This document shows, piece by piece, positions 9,673-17,890 of a stretch of DNA of 64,000 nt. The stretch covers positions 62,001-126,000 of the forward strand of contig QCJG01000003.1 in NCBI GenBank assembly GCA_003216175.1, given 5' to 3'. Below the pieces are notes generated by a model. It ran no database searches, had not been told where the DNA came from, and saw only the letters and a program-made list of their open reading frames with translations. This DNA comes from Prochlorococcus sp. AG-409-A10 (GTDB lineage Bacteria > Cyanobacteriota > Cyanobacteriia > PCC-6307 > Cyanobiaceae). The position numbers were made by a program, and so were the translations under genes. Numbering within the stretch: position 1 is the first letter of the stretch; each line of letters begins with the position of its first letter.

Positions 9673-11082
9673 TTGTCAAAACAAAAACTATCCAATGAAA
9701 TACATATTGTACTTGGACTAGGTAGCTCAGGAATAAGTGCAGCAAAACTACTTAAATCAGAGGGAAAGAACGTTTTAGTATTAGAGAATAATTCAAATAA
9801 AAAACTAATAGATATATCTAATAAATTAAAAGCAGAAGGGATCAAGGTTATTTTACTTAGCGAACCACTTCATATTAATAATTTCACTCCATGGGTAGAA
9901 AGGATTTGTTCTATTACTGTAAGCCCAGGGATAGACTGGCATCATACAGCTCTAAAAGAATTAAGATTTAAAAACATCAAAATCCAGGGTGAGATAGAAT
10001 TAGCATGGGAAAGATTAAATCATATTCCATCCATTGGTATAACTGGAACTAATGGGAAAACAACTGTCACGAATATGCTTAATCATGTTCTTAAATTAAA
10101 TAATTTAAATACTGACATGGGAGGAAATATTGGGAAAGCATTATCCAAAATTGCTTTAGAAAGTATGGAAAATAATTACCAAGATTTAAACTGGCTAGTA
10201 CTAGAATTAAGTAGTTATCAAATTGAAAGCTCACCAAACGTAAACCCGACCATAGGTATATGGACAACATTTACACCTGATCATTTAGAAAGACATAATA
10301 ATATGGCAACTTATTTCAAAATAAAACGTAGTTTATTAGAGAAATCATCCATTCGCATTTATAATTCTGATGATCAATATTTATCCAGTAAAAGAAAAGA
10401 ATTACCTAAAGGTATATGGGTTGGAACAAATCAACAGTCCTTCTATTCTCAACAACCAAAATTCTGGATCGATCAAAAAGGTTATATATTTGAAGACCAA
10501 AAACAGCTATTTCACAGTTCTATACTTAAGATCCCTGGAAAACATAATTTACAAAACCTCTTGCTCGTAACAGCAGCAGCAAGAGAAATAGGTCTTGATC
10601 ATTCATCAATAGCTACATCTATAAATTCATTTAAATCAATACCTCATAGATTGGAGTATTTAGGAATAGTAAACAATTTAAGTTTTTATAATGACAGCAA
10701 AGCCACTAATTTCGACTCTTCACTCACTGGGTTAAAATCTATTCCTCATCCAGTCATTTTACTAGCTGGTGGGATACAAAAGAAAGGAGATTATTTGCCG
10801 TGGATAAACCAAATAAAGCAATCTACTAATGGGATAGTTTTGTTTGGACTTAGTGCACAAAAAATAAAGAAAGCATTATTAATTTCTTCTTATGAAGGAG
10901 AAATCATTGTAAAAAAAAATCTTGAAGAAGCAACAATAGTAGCTATTGATATGGCAAGAAAAACAAATTCAAAAAGCATACTATTATCACCAGCCTGTGC
11001 AAGTTTTGATCAATACCAAAACTACGAAGAAAGAGGAGATCATTTCAAGAAACTAGTTAAAAATTATAGAGTAATTAAATGA
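9673..11082 (+). CDS. murD: UDP-N-acetylmuramoylalanine--D-glutamate ligase
   Basis: Cytosolic ATP-dependent ligase adding D-glutamate to UDP-MurNAc-L-Ala in peptidoglycan synthesis. 469 residues. N-terminal Rossmann segment IVLGLGSSGISAAKLL, the ATP-binding loop GITGTNGKT (122-130), the central-domain ELSSYQIE and TPDHLERH, and the C-terminal NDSKATNFDSS and LLSPACASFDQYQNYEERG motif are all present. It starts with TTG at 9673. Preceded by about 290 bases of AT-rich non-coding DNA. Confidence 0.95.
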   Translation: MSKQKLSNEIHIVLGLGSSGISAAKLLKSEGKNVLVLENNSNKKLIDISNKLKAEGIKVILLSEPLHINNFTPWVERICSITVSPGIDWHHTALKELRFKNIKIQGEIELAWERLNHIPSIGITGTNGKTTVTNMLNHVLKLNNLNTDMGGNIGKALSKIALESMENNYQDLNWLVLELSSYQIESSPNVNPTIGIWTTFTPDHLERHNNMATYFKIKRSLLEKSSIRIYNSDDQYLSSKRKELPKGIWVGTNQQSFYSQQPKFWIDQKGYIFEDQKQLFHSSILKIPGKHNLQNLLLVTAAAREIGLDHSSIATSINSFKSIPHRLEYLGIVNNLSFYNDSKATNFDSSLTGLKSIPHPVILLAGGIQKKGDYLPWINQIKQSTNGIVLFGLSAQKIKKALLISSYEGEIIVKKNLEEATIVAIDMARKTNSKSILLSPACASFDQYQNYEERGDHFKKLVKNYRVIK

Positions 11083-11177
11083 TCAACTTTTAAAAAGTAG
11101 ATTAGATTTGGTCGGGGATCCACCCTATGAGCTGATTTAACACATGGTAGTTTACTAATAGATCTTATAAATATAAA

Positions 11178-11483
11178 TTGAATAACAATCAATTCTCGCA
11201 AAATGCTATTAGTCACAAAGAATTAAATGACTTTTTGATCAAAGCTAAAAAAGATATAACCTTCAATGATGCATCTGAACAAAACAAAACTAAGGACCAA
11301 CGGGATTTCAATGATTTAATTAAGGATTGGGCACAAACAAGTCAACGAATATTACTAATGATGAATAAGAAGGAAAAAGTTTTTACTAAAAATATAGATC
11401 CGCAATCTCTTATGGCCTATGGAGCGATGGGGGCACATATAAATATGGCTTTACAAGCACTTAAAGCTACAGGATCTGATTAA
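11178..11483 (+). CDS. Conserved soluble protein, 101 aa, unknown
   Basis: TTG start at 11178. Predominantly helical and polar (NDFLIKAKKDITF, DFNDLIKDWAQTSQRILLMM), with a C-terminal segment PQSLMAYGAMGAHINMALQA. No signal or membrane segment. First of three small + strand genes (11178, 11602, 12072) between murD and the DMT transporter; the 100-base gaps argue against tight coupling. No family recognised. Confidence 0.6.
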   Translation: MNNNQFSQNAISHKELNDFLIKAKKDITFNDASEQNKTKDQRDFNDLIKDWAQTSQRILLMMNKKEKVFTKNIDPQSLMAYGAMGAHINMALQALKATGSD

Positions 11484-11601
11484 TCAAAATAAAATATTAG
11501 TAACTTTATTACATAAGAAATTAAAACAACATAATGTACTATTAAAAAAATATAATTAGGAATTAAATCCTTTTTAAAAAGGGTGTACTTTCTCTTTTAT
11601 T

Positions 11602-12024
11602 TTGTCCGAACAAAATCAAAATCCACTTGTTCTCGTTCCAGAGTCAACCGCTAAGTTGATGAAATCGATATCAGGCGAAAGCAAAGGATCGGTTGATGAC
11701 ATAATTTATTGTCACCTATATGGAGTTGTAGGTGATTGGTACCTTTCGGAGATATCAGAAAATAGGGAAAAAGCATTTGGATTTCAAATAATAAATTCTG
11801 AACCAGTTTGGGAAATGGATAATTGGTTAACTAATTCCTGCAAATGGGGAGAAATTTCGATAAAAGCACTGCAAGAACTTGTCAATGAGAAATTTTTAAA
11901 AGAAAAAGATATCCGTTTTTTGATTACAAGAGATTTATTTTGGGAACCTATCAAGTTTTCTAAAATTAATATCGATCAAAATACTCTTTTCTATCCTGGT
12001 ACAACTGATAGAAGTTTATCTTGA
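11602..12024 (+). CDS. DUF2958-like protein, tentative
   Basis: 140 residues with a TTG start. The order of features (LVPESTAKLM at the N-terminus, GDWYLSEI in the middle, AFGFQI, then ISIKALQELV and RDLFWEP near the C-terminus) resembles the DUF2958 layout of a WTWY-like core followed by a SLSEL helix and an RDLYF-type end. This is judged by eye only and could be coincidental. Function unknown in any case. Soluble, no export signal. Confidence 0.6.
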   Translation: MSEQNQNPLVLVPESTAKLMKSISGESKGSVDDIIYCHLYGVVGDWYLSEISENREKAFGFQIINSEPVWEMDNWLTNSCKWGEISIKALQELVNEKFLKEKDIRFLITRDLFWEPIKFSKINIDQNTLFYPGTTDRSLS

Positions 12025-12071
12025 ATATATTAAGGGCTGAATCTCACTTACCTAAATAATTTCTAATTAAA

Positions 12072-12317
12072 ATGAAAGAAATAGACCCAAAAAAAAATCC
12101 TCTTTATTTGTTAACAAAAGCTGTTGAGCAAGGTGATCCTCAAGTTGCCAAAGAAGTCAAAGATCGCCTTGATAAATCTGATGATCCTTCAGAGATGAGA
12201 TATTTAGAAGGATTACTCATACTACTAGGTGAAAAACCTGGAGAACTAGAAGATCCACCCGATGTGGAAGATGATCCGGATGAATATTGGCAAGAGAATG
12301 ATTACTTTGAGGTCTAA
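12072..12317 (+). CDS. Small acidic protein, unknown
   Basis: 81 residues. An N-terminal helical part (KNPLYLLTKAVEQGDPQVAK, then EVKDRLD and YLEGLLILLGE) is followed by a very acidic tail (EDPPDVEDDPDEYW and ENDYFEV). It could be a protein-protein interaction module; no family recognised. Its last 4 bases overlap the 3' end of the convergent DMT transporter gene. Confidence 0.6.
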   Translation: MKEIDPKKNPLYLLTKAVEQGDPQVAKEVKDRLDKSDDPSEMRYLEGLLILLGEKPGELEDPPDVEDDPDEYWQENDYFEV

Positions 12318-13180
12318 GTTAAAGTTATAGAAACCCCAAAAAAAGATAAAAAAGAATAAAAAATTGTTAATTTATTTATTTTATCTCCCTCTCTCTTTGA
12401 AATAAAAAGTGCACAAATAGGAGAAATACTTAATAAAGTCCAACCAATACCTATCGGTAAAGATTTAAAAACTATCTGTTGAAATAATATTCCAAAATTA
12501 GTACCTAGTAAGGTTGATAAAATTAAATTTAAATGATTTTTTTTAGTTATTGATCTATTATAAAGTAGATTCCAAAAATCTTTTTTAAAAAATAAAAATA
12601 AAAATAAAGATGCTGATAAAAGTCTGATTTCAGTTGTTTGTAAAGGTGTTAATGTAGAGCTGATTAAAATTACTCTTGACAATAAAGCAGCCAAAACAGC
12701 ACAAAGGACTGACCCCGATGCGCTGAGAATACCAAGAATATTTTTTTCTCTTGACACCTCTTTTTGAAATGTATTTTGACGTACAATCATTAATAAAGAA
12801 AAAGAAACAATCAAAGATCCTATCCATACTTTTTGAGAATATATTTCATGGGTGCTAAATGTTGATAAAGTAGTTGCAATTATTGGGGTTAAGGCTTCAA
12901 AAGATAGAGTTTTTCTAGTCCCTATTATTTTTAAAGAATTTATATATAGATTATCACCTATAGCAATACCGACTATTCCACTTATCATCAAAATAAGTAT
13001 AGAAAATATATCAGAAAACCAACTTATCGTTAGAACTACTGGTAAAAAGAAGATTGAGGCAAGAACATTTTTATAAATATTTATTTTCCTAGGTAGCAAG
13101 TTTTCTGATTCTCTACGCCAAATAGAACAAGCAAAAGTCCAAGAAAATACTGCAGATATTGCCGCAAAAAAACCGATCAT
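12314..13180 (-). CDS. EamA/DMT-superfamily permease
   Basis: 288 residues with about ten hydrophobic helices in two repeats of five, the EamA (drug/metabolite transporter) layout. Repeat 1 includes GIAIGDNLYINSLKIIG and SFEALTPIIATTL; repeat 2 includes TTEIRLLSASLFLFLFF and IGIGWTLLSISPICALFI. The substrate cannot be told from sequence. The gene is very AT-rich even for this genome. Convergent with the acidic small gene (4-base overlap). Confidence 0.85.
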   Translation of the reverse strand: MIGFFAAISAVFSWTFACSIWRRESENLLPRKINIYKNVLASIFFLPVVLTISWFSDIFSILILMISGIVGIAIGDNLYINSLKIIGTRKTLSFEALTPIIATTLSTFSTHEIYSQKVWIGSLIVSFSLLMIVRQNTFQKEVSREKNILGILSASGSVLCAVLAALLSRVILISSTLTPLQTTEIRLLSASLFLFLFFKKDFWNLLYNRSITKKNHLNLILSTLLGTNFGILFQQIVFKSLPIGIGWTLLSISPICALFISKREGDKINKLTIFYSFLSFFGVSITLT

Positions 13181-13268
13181 ATTTAAGACTTTTTAATAAC
13201 TAAATTTTATAAGTATTTACATATTCATCCAAAATTTAGTGTGCAAGTAACTCACATAAATTTATTTT

Positions 13269-14042
13269 CTAGGAAACTAACGATTTTTTTTTTTTGCATT
13301 CTGGCTTGTTTTTTTTACTATTTAAATTAATTTTGTCATCACTCCAAACCTCTAATACATCAGGGAAGTGCTTCTCCATGCATAAATCACAAATACCATG
13401 ACTAAAACGAATATCTGAAATTTTTGAAAGGTATTTTTCTAGATGCTGCCACTCACCATCAGAATCCCTAACCTCTTTGCAATACGAACAAGTCGTTAAG
13501 ATACCCTCCGTGTTATGCATATGAGTGAGAGCATCAAGAAGACGAATCGATCTTTTACGAAGTTCTAATAAGGTTACGACCTGTCTAGTTAATGCCTCCA
13601 TAATTTGATGCTGTTGATCTGACAAATGTCCAGGCTTTCTATCAATCACGCAGAGAGTTCCTATTCGCTGATCATTTGGGGTTTGTAGTGGGAAACCAGC
13701 ATAAAGACGAATTTTTGGTTCCTCAACCACCAAAGGATTTGATTTGAATCTCTCATCTAATAGAGCATCCTCAATAATCAGCGGTTCTGGACTAGCAATT
13801 GCATGCGCACAAAAAGAAACGTCCCTTGATGTTTCTTTCGTCTCAAATCCACACATTGATTTAAACCATTGCTTATCTGTATCAACCAAACTCATTAAAG
13901 AAATAGGAGTGCCGCACGTTAAAGAAGCAATTTTTGTTATGTCGTCATAGCACTGCTCAGGTTGTGTACCTAAAATTCTGTACTCAGCAAGAGCTCTTAA
14001 GCGCTCTTCTTCATTGGTTATTTTTGGGGCACTAAAACCCAA
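13269..14042 (-). CDS. GAF-domain sensor protein with C-terminal four-cysteine module
   Basis: 257 residues, TTG start. A GAF domain spans about 25-165 (ITKIASLTCGTPISLMSLVD, DVSFCAHAIASPEPLIIEDA, YAGFPLQTPNDQRIGTLCVID). A short helical linker follows, then a module at about 187-235 with CSYCKEVRD, WQHLEKYLS and FSHGICDLCMEKHFP. This CxxC...CxxC module is often attached to GAF or receiver domains and may bind zinc. There is no kinase, cyclase or effector domain, so it probably works through a partner. The tail is lysine-rich. Confidence 0.8.
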   Translation of the reverse strand: MGFSAPKITNEEERLRALAEYRILGTQPEQCYDDITKIASLTCGTPISLMSLVDTDKQWFKSMCGFETKETSRDVSFCAHAIASPEPLIIEDALLDERFKSNPLVVEEPKIRLYAGFPLQTPNDQRIGTLCVIDRKPGHLSDQQHQIMEALTRQVVTLLELRKRSIRLLDALTHMHNTEGILTTCSYCKEVRDSDGEWQHLEKYLSKISDIRFSHGICDLCMEKHFPDVLEVWSDDKINLNSKKNKPECKKKKSLVS

Positions 14043-14261
14043 AATGATTCATTATTTTAATTGATATAAGACTAGATAATATTGATCAATAAAAACGAAA
14101 ATCTTCTCAATAATAAATAATTAAGTTTTCATAGAAAAGCATTCAAGCTATTAAGCGAAACAATCTCAAGAGAAAAAGTCAAATACTAGATGATCTATTT
14201 AAAATAGCTTCTTGTCCGTTGTCCTCTTTCCTTAAAAATAAATTGAATAAATATTTTTAAT

Positions 14262-14510
14262 TCAAAAGGTCTTCGTAGTCCTAATTTTAAAACTACTTTT
14301 AGTTATCAAATTATCATCACTAATCTCTAGCCCTTTGACGCTAGAGATCTGCCCTTTGAGGCCCTCTAATTGAAGTTGCTCAATCATCTGCTGCATAACC
14401 TGACTTTCTACTAATTTCTGATCAATCATTTCTGGAGTCATTTTCTCAAATAATTTACCAGCTTTAGATGCCACCACATCTGACGCATTAGTAATTTTTA
14501 GAAGAATCAT
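14262..14510 (-). CDS. Small helical protein, unknown
   Basis: 82 residues from the ATG at 14510 (MILLKITNASDVVASKAGKL). The frame is open to an ATG at 14549, which would add 13 residues. Central helices LFEKMTPEMIDQKLVESQVM and QQMIEQLQLEGLKG suggest a coiled or bundled fold. No export signal. No family recognised. It stands alone downstream of the GAF gene in a sparsely coded stretch. Confidence 0.5.
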   Translation of the reverse strand: MILLKITNASDVVASKAGKLFEKMTPEMIDQKLVESQVMQQMIEQLQLEGLKGQISSVKGLEISDDNLITKSSFKIRTTKTF

Positions 14511-14616
14511 AATTAAATCAAAACTTAGATAAATTGAATTCAACTTCAATTTATTTATAATTTAATGGTATATAAAAGATCACTCTTTTCATATTAAATA
14601 ATTATGGAAATATACT

Positions 14617-14748
14617 TCAACTAAGAATCAATATGAAAATTTGAATTAAAGCCAAGCATATAAAGATCCAAAGTAATATCATACCTATTTTATTATGGAA
14701 TGAACCCTTCTTATAAAATGTTGGACCTGAGTCACTATCTCTAGTCAT
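14617..14748 (-). CDS. Single-helix small membrane protein, 43 aa
   Basis: ATG at 14748. The product starts MTRDSDSGPTFYKKGSFHNK and continues with one hydrophobic helix (IGMILLWIFICLALIQIFIL) of about 20 residues to the end. The polar N-terminus with KK followed by a C-terminal helix predicts a tail-anchored membrane protein. Found by hand translation; no family recognised. One of several such genes around the hli operon. Confidence 0.55.
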   Translation of the reverse strand: MTRDSDSGPTFYKKGSFHNKIGMILLWIFICLALIQIFILILS

Positions 14749-15085
14749 TCTCAAAAGAAAAATAATCTAAAAATAACATAGCAATATATTTGTATTTTAA
14801 TTGATCCAACAAAAAAGCAATACAATTTAAAATCAAAATTCAAAGAAAAGTCTAGAGATACCGACAAAAACCAAGTATATATTACATAATAATAAGACTG
14901 ACTAAATCTAAAAAGTTAAAATTTTCCAAGAGACATTATCTTTTCACTCCTGATATTGAGTATATTAACTTTGAACATATAAGAAACATAATTGGAAGAG
15001 TTTTAATTTCAACTATATTTATATATGCAATTAGTGTTAAAATAATATTATTTTTACACTAAAATTTAACTAATACTCAAAATAA
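14749..15085. other. 337-base AT-rich spacer
   Basis: No convincing gene. On the + strand a frame ending at the TAA at 15060-15062 is open for about 60 codons and ends in a hydrophobic stretch (RVLISTIFIYAISVKIILFL), but it has no ATG, GTG or TTG start, so it is at most a decayed or non-canonical gene. No clear hairpin or promoter was seen. Confidence 0.5.
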
Positions 15086-15457
15086 ATGATTTTTATTTCA
15101 TTTTTTCTTAGTTTGCTTGTTAGTCTCAACCCTTCTTCAAATTTCAATTGCGATGGAGATACATTAACTGCCACTATCAGAAATAATTTAAATGGAGATT
15201 TCGCAATAACTGATGATCTTGAAAATATTGATAAAGGAGCATTCATAGTTCTTGATTGGCGAGATATCAACCTTATGCTCCCAGTATCTTTTAAGGTAGG
15301 TGACATATCTTTCACAGACAAGAAATGGTTATGGAGTTATCAAGATGAGAAAAACGGGTTAAGAATGGATGAACCCAGATTTGCTCAACTTTTACCTAAT
15401 GGAGAAACTCAAGATTTTTCTTGTCAAGCTATTTACTCGGAAGACATAGTTTCATAA
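15086..15457 (+). CDS. Secreted small protein, unknown
   Basis: 123 residues. Residues 1-20 (MIFISFFLSLLVSLNPSSNF) form a hydrophobic export signal. The mature part is soluble with two cysteines (NCDGDTLTATI and DFSCQAIY) that may pair in the periplasm. It contains FIVLDWRDINLMLPVSF and WSYQDEKNGLRMDEPRFAQL, which look like a compact beta-rich domain. No family recognised. Next gene is 68 bases downstream on the same strand. Confidence 0.65.
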   Translation: MIFISFFLSLLVSLNPSSNFNCDGDTLTATIRNNLNGDFAITDDLENIDKGAFIVLDWRDINLMLPVSFKVGDISFTDKKWLWSYQDEKNGLRMDEPRFAQLLPNGETQDFSCQAIYSEDIVS

Positions 15458-15525
15458 AGAAACTCTTAAGCAGGAAATAATAAAGACATCCTATGGCTAG
15501 GTATTAAGTAATTGAAAAAAGTTAA

Positions 15526-15720
15526 ATGACTGTCTCAAGATCAAAGAGATTTGTATTTGTAGATACGAATCAAAGTGCAAGCAATAAACAAGTCTTTATT
15601 TTTGGATCAATAATTTCTAGTTGTTGCTTAAGTAGTGCATTTTTGATCGCACTATATATTGAATATCTTCATAACCCAGCTTTTCACAGCTTTATTCAAT
15701 CAAGAGGAATATTTCTATGA
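15526..15720 (+). CDS. Single-helix small membrane protein, 64 aa
   Basis: ATG at 15526. A basic N-terminus (MTVSRSKRFVFVD) is followed by one hydrophobic helix at about 24-45 (VFIFGSIISSCCLSSAFLIA) and a polar C-terminus HNPAFHSFIQSRGIFL. No family recognised. It is followed 45 bases later by a clear terminator, which supports it as the end of a transcription unit. Confidence 0.6.
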   Translation: MTVSRSKRFVFVDTNQSASNKQVFIFGSIISSCCLSSAFLIALYIEYLHNPAFHSFIQSRGIFL

Positions 15721-15765
15721 ATTTTGAGTTAATCAATATTAAATATTACTCATAATTACTCATAC

Positions 15766-15792
15766 AAAAGCTCTCTAAACCGAGAGCTTTTT
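15766..15792 (+). terminator. Intrinsic terminator
   Basis: AAAAGCTCTC (15766-15775), loop TAAACC, then GAGAGCTTTT (15782-15791) and one more T. A 10-bp stem followed by a short T run, oriented for the + strand 64-aa gene. Confidence 0.85.
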
Positions 15793-15928
15793 ATATTAAT
15801 CTTAGAAAGTTTAAAAATATTTTGAGACTATCTAGCCAACAAATCTATTTTTATTAGCAGTTTCTAATAGACCAAAACTCCTAAACGTCAATTATTTGTT
15901 TAGAAGTATTTAAGTAACTTCTTATTGG

Positions 15929-16075
15929 TTAAACAAAACCAGGAATAATTTGACCTGTTGTTGCATACGCACCTACTAAAGCGATACAACCAAAAAGTGC
16001 TGCATAGCCATTAAGCCTCTCTGCTGTTACCTTCTCAGGGTCAATGTTTCTTTTTTTGTTTTCTTGAATAGACAT
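15929..16075 (-). CDS. hli: High-light-inducible protein (third in operon), 48 aa
   Basis: One-helix chlorophyll-binding stress protein of the thylakoid. A polar N-terminus (MSIQENKKRNIDPEKVTAE) precedes the Hli motif ERLNGYAALFGC and the helix IALVGAYATTGQIIPGFV. In the consensus ExxNGRxAMxGF the Arg is replaced by Tyr. The ending TGQIIPGF is typical of the multi-copy Prochlorococcus and cyanophage Hli group. The ATG overlaps the previous stop by one base (TAATG), showing translational coupling. Confidence 0.9.
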   Translation of the reverse strand: MSIQENKKRNIDPEKVTAERLNGYAALFGCIALVGAYATTGQIIPGFV

Positions 16076-16194
16076 TACACAACTCCAGGGATAAGTTGAC
16101 CAGTTGTTAGGTAGATACCTGTTAGAAGAACGAAAGCCATCATCGATGGTCTGCCAATGCTTCTTTCTAGAATTGTCTTGTTAGATGGTTCCAT
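16075..16194 (-). CDS. hli: High-light-inducible protein (second in operon), 39 aa
   Basis: Product MEPSNKTILERSIGRPSMMA followed by the helix FVLLTGIYLTTGQLIPGVV. The core ERSIGRPSMMAF keeps the Glu and the Arg of the chlorophyll-binding motif but has Ile in place of Asn and Pro-Ser after Arg, so it is a divergent Hli type. It lies 10 bases after the first hli gene and shares one base with the third. Confidence 0.88.
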   Translation of the reverse strand: MEPSNKTILERSIGRPSMMAFVLLTGIYLTTGQLIPGVV

Positions 16195-16204
16195 AATTAA
16201 AAAT

Positions 16205-16312
16205 TTAAAAGATGCCGGGGATTATTTGACCTGTTGTGGCATATGCGCCAAAGGCTGCAACGAAGCCAAGCATTGCTGCCCAACCGTTAAACTTTTCTGC
16301 TTCAGGAGTCAT
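16205..16312 (-). CDS. hli: High-light-inducible protein (first in operon), 35 aa
   Basis: A minimal Hli protein: MTPEAEKFNGWAAMLGFVAA followed by FGAYATTGQIIPGIF. The motif EKFNGWAAMLGF keeps Glu, Asn-Gly, Ala-Met and Gly-Phe, with Trp in place of the usual Arg. At 35 residues it is little more than the chlorophyll-binding helix. Hli proteins bind chlorophyll and carotenoid as heteromeric pairs, and three unlike copies in one transcript fit that. A short upstream ORF overlaps its start. Confidence 0.9.
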   Translation of the reverse strand: MTPEAEKFNGWAAMLGFVAAFGAYATTGQIIPGIF

Positions 16313-16385
16313 TTAAATTAGTGATCGATTCTCTAAATGAAATTAACGGAACTACACCTGCAGTTGATGGTGGGCAGCCGAACAT
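16302..16385 (-). CDS. Possible 27-aa leader ORF upstream of the hli operon
   Basis: ATG at 16385, TGA at 16302, overlapping the first hli start codon by 11 bases. The product begins MFGCPPSTAGVVPLISFRE. Bases 16355-16385 are clearly richer in G+C than the flanks (CTGCAGTTGATGGTGGGCAG), suggesting a conserved peptide or RNA element. Translation through it would bring ribosomes onto the hli start. Evidence is positional only. Confidence 0.28.
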   Translation of the reverse strand: MFGCPPSTAGVVPLISFRESITNLNDS

Positions 16386-16504
16386 ACTAGTAAAAATGAT
16401 CAAATACATTAGAAAAATCTATATAAAAACGAAACCTTAATCCGTACCTTTTCTATGTACTACCTGTTAAATTCCTATAATTAAAAATTTAATGAAAAAA
16501 AAAA

Positions 16505-16765
16505 TTGTACGATCCCTCAATTGGGCAAGAATCACTCACCAAGGTTGATGTCATAGGCGTACTTGTCGGACATGTCCTTTTTGGAATTTTCGCCACACTT
16601 TTAATTGATTGGAGTTGGATTCCCTTAAGTTCTCAACAAAGAGAGAGTGGTCGATCACTAAAAGAAATCAAAAGAAGCTGGGGTTGGGAAGAAAAAACTG
16701 ATAGTAAGGATGAGTCTCTAACCCAAGAAAATAAAAAAACCTTAGTTGAAGAAAATAACGAATAA
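16505..16765 (+). CDS. Single-helix membrane protein with charged tail, 86 aa
   Basis: TTG start at 16505; no in-frame ATG nearby. A hydrophobic helix at about 15-38 (VDVIGVLVGHVLFGIFATLL) is followed by the aromatic IDWSWIPL and then a long charged tail (SGRSLKEIKRSWGWEEKTD and a Glu/Lys-rich end). Predicted single-span membrane protein with a cytosolic or stromal tail. No family recognised. Divergent from the hli operon, 119 bases from the leader ORF. Confidence 0.6.
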   Translation: MYDPSIGQESLTKVDVIGVLVGHVLFGIFATLLIDWSWIPLSSQQRESGRSLKEIKRSWGWEEKTDSKDESLTQENKKTLVEENNE

Positions 16766-17066
16766 TCTTTTAGTCCCTAACAAGATCAAATAATTTGCAT
16801 TGATATGTACCATATAATCTTACAATTTTTGAAAGCTATATTAAAAATATATATCAAGAGTTTTCAATTCAAGGGATGCTTTTGTATGGTAGCCATTTCT
16901 TGCATGGTCTTGGCTATCAAAAATAATAACCCTAGATACAACGCAGCTAAATATTAGTTCTTGGAAAATAATTTATCTGTGTTTATTGCTCATAACAATC
17001 GCAATAAATAACTATAAATAATTGTGTTTCATAAATATATTTTAATTAGTTTATTAATATCTTTTA
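16766..17066. other. 301-base spacer without a supported gene
   Basis: AT-rich. Only very short ORFs are present (for example a 16-codon one from an ATG near 16877). No hairpin with a T run and no recognisable RNA motif was found. It probably holds the promoter of the DUF3386 gene. Confidence 0.5.
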
Positions 17067-17771
17067 TTGACTAAACTAAGTCACAAACATAGTTTTATCC
17101 TAAGCAACGAAATGACAGGAGCAGATTGTACGCATTTATTCAAGTCTGCCTATGAAAATCGCTACACCTGGGAATCAGATTTTTCAGGTTATGAAGGTAA
17201 ATGTTCTTGGACAGATGGCGAAAGAGAAATAAAAGGAAGCTTTGTCTTAGGACAAGAGTTAAAAGCAACTGTTAATGGAATAGATGACGAAGAAATACAC
17301 AAAGCCATTTCTTCACAACTTTGGGAAGTTGCTATTCATCGAGTTAGAAGATCATTTGAACAAACTCATGGTAAAAATACCTTTACTTTTGGGGATACTA
17401 ATGAAATTGGCTCAGAGGTTATAGTTGGAGGGAAAAATGAAGGTGACAAATATAGGGTCAGAAACGACATTATTACGATGGTTTATAGGCATATTCATGG
17501 AAATCTAATAATCATCCTCACTAAGGATGTGATTCATACTGGTAATGGCTACTTAAGTAAGAGTTATTCCAGCCAATATCTTGATCCAATATCAAAAAAA
17601 GATTTAAAGGGAAAGAGTTTTTACAAAGATAGTTTTATACCTTTATTCAAGGAAGGACCGTGGGTTTTATCTTCTAGATCCGTACATCAAGAATCCTCAG
17701 AAGGTTCAATAATAAATAAACAAGTATTTTCTTTTTCGGAGTTAAAAAGTCTTAGTTCAAAGCAAAGTTAG
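17067..17771 (+). CDS. DUF3386 family protein
   Basis: 234 residues, TTG start. It matches the DUF3386 family of cyanobacteria and plastids: AYENRYTWESDFSGYEGKC near the N-terminus, then SQLWEVAIHRVRRSFEQTHG, KNTFTFGDTNEIGSEV, VIVGGKNEGDKYRVR and RHIHGNLIIILTKDVIHTGN, GYLSKSYSSQYLDP. Soluble, no signal peptide. The family's biochemical role is not known to me. It stands alone; the next + gene starts 119 bases downstream. Confidence 0.85.
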   Translation: MTKLSHKHSFILSNEMTGADCTHLFKSAYENRYTWESDFSGYEGKCSWTDGEREIKGSFVLGQELKATVNGIDDEEIHKAISSQLWEVAIHRVRRSFEQTHGKNTFTFGDTNEIGSEVIVGGKNEGDKYRVRNDIITMVYRHIHGNLIIILTKDVIHTGNGYLSKSYSSQYLDPISKKDLKGKSFYKDSFIPLFKEGPWVLSSRSVHQESSEGSIINKQVFSFSELKSLSSKQS

Positions 17772-17890
17772 CCTAGTAAATTTTAACAATATTTTTAGGT
17801 TATATAAAAATATCTACCTGCATGAAAACCGGGATGTATAACTTAACTATTTTCGATTATGAATGAATAGTAAGGACAGGAGGTTTACTG

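Noticed and set aside
14890-15062. Open frame ending with a hydrophobic helix
   Set aside because: No ATG, GTG or TTG start anywhere in the frame; kept only as a note in the spacer entry.
17830-17890. Glutamine (downstream-peptide) riboswitch before the 48-aa gene
   Set aside because: The conserved GTTCATC and GACGGAAGTAGG segments of that RNA are not present.
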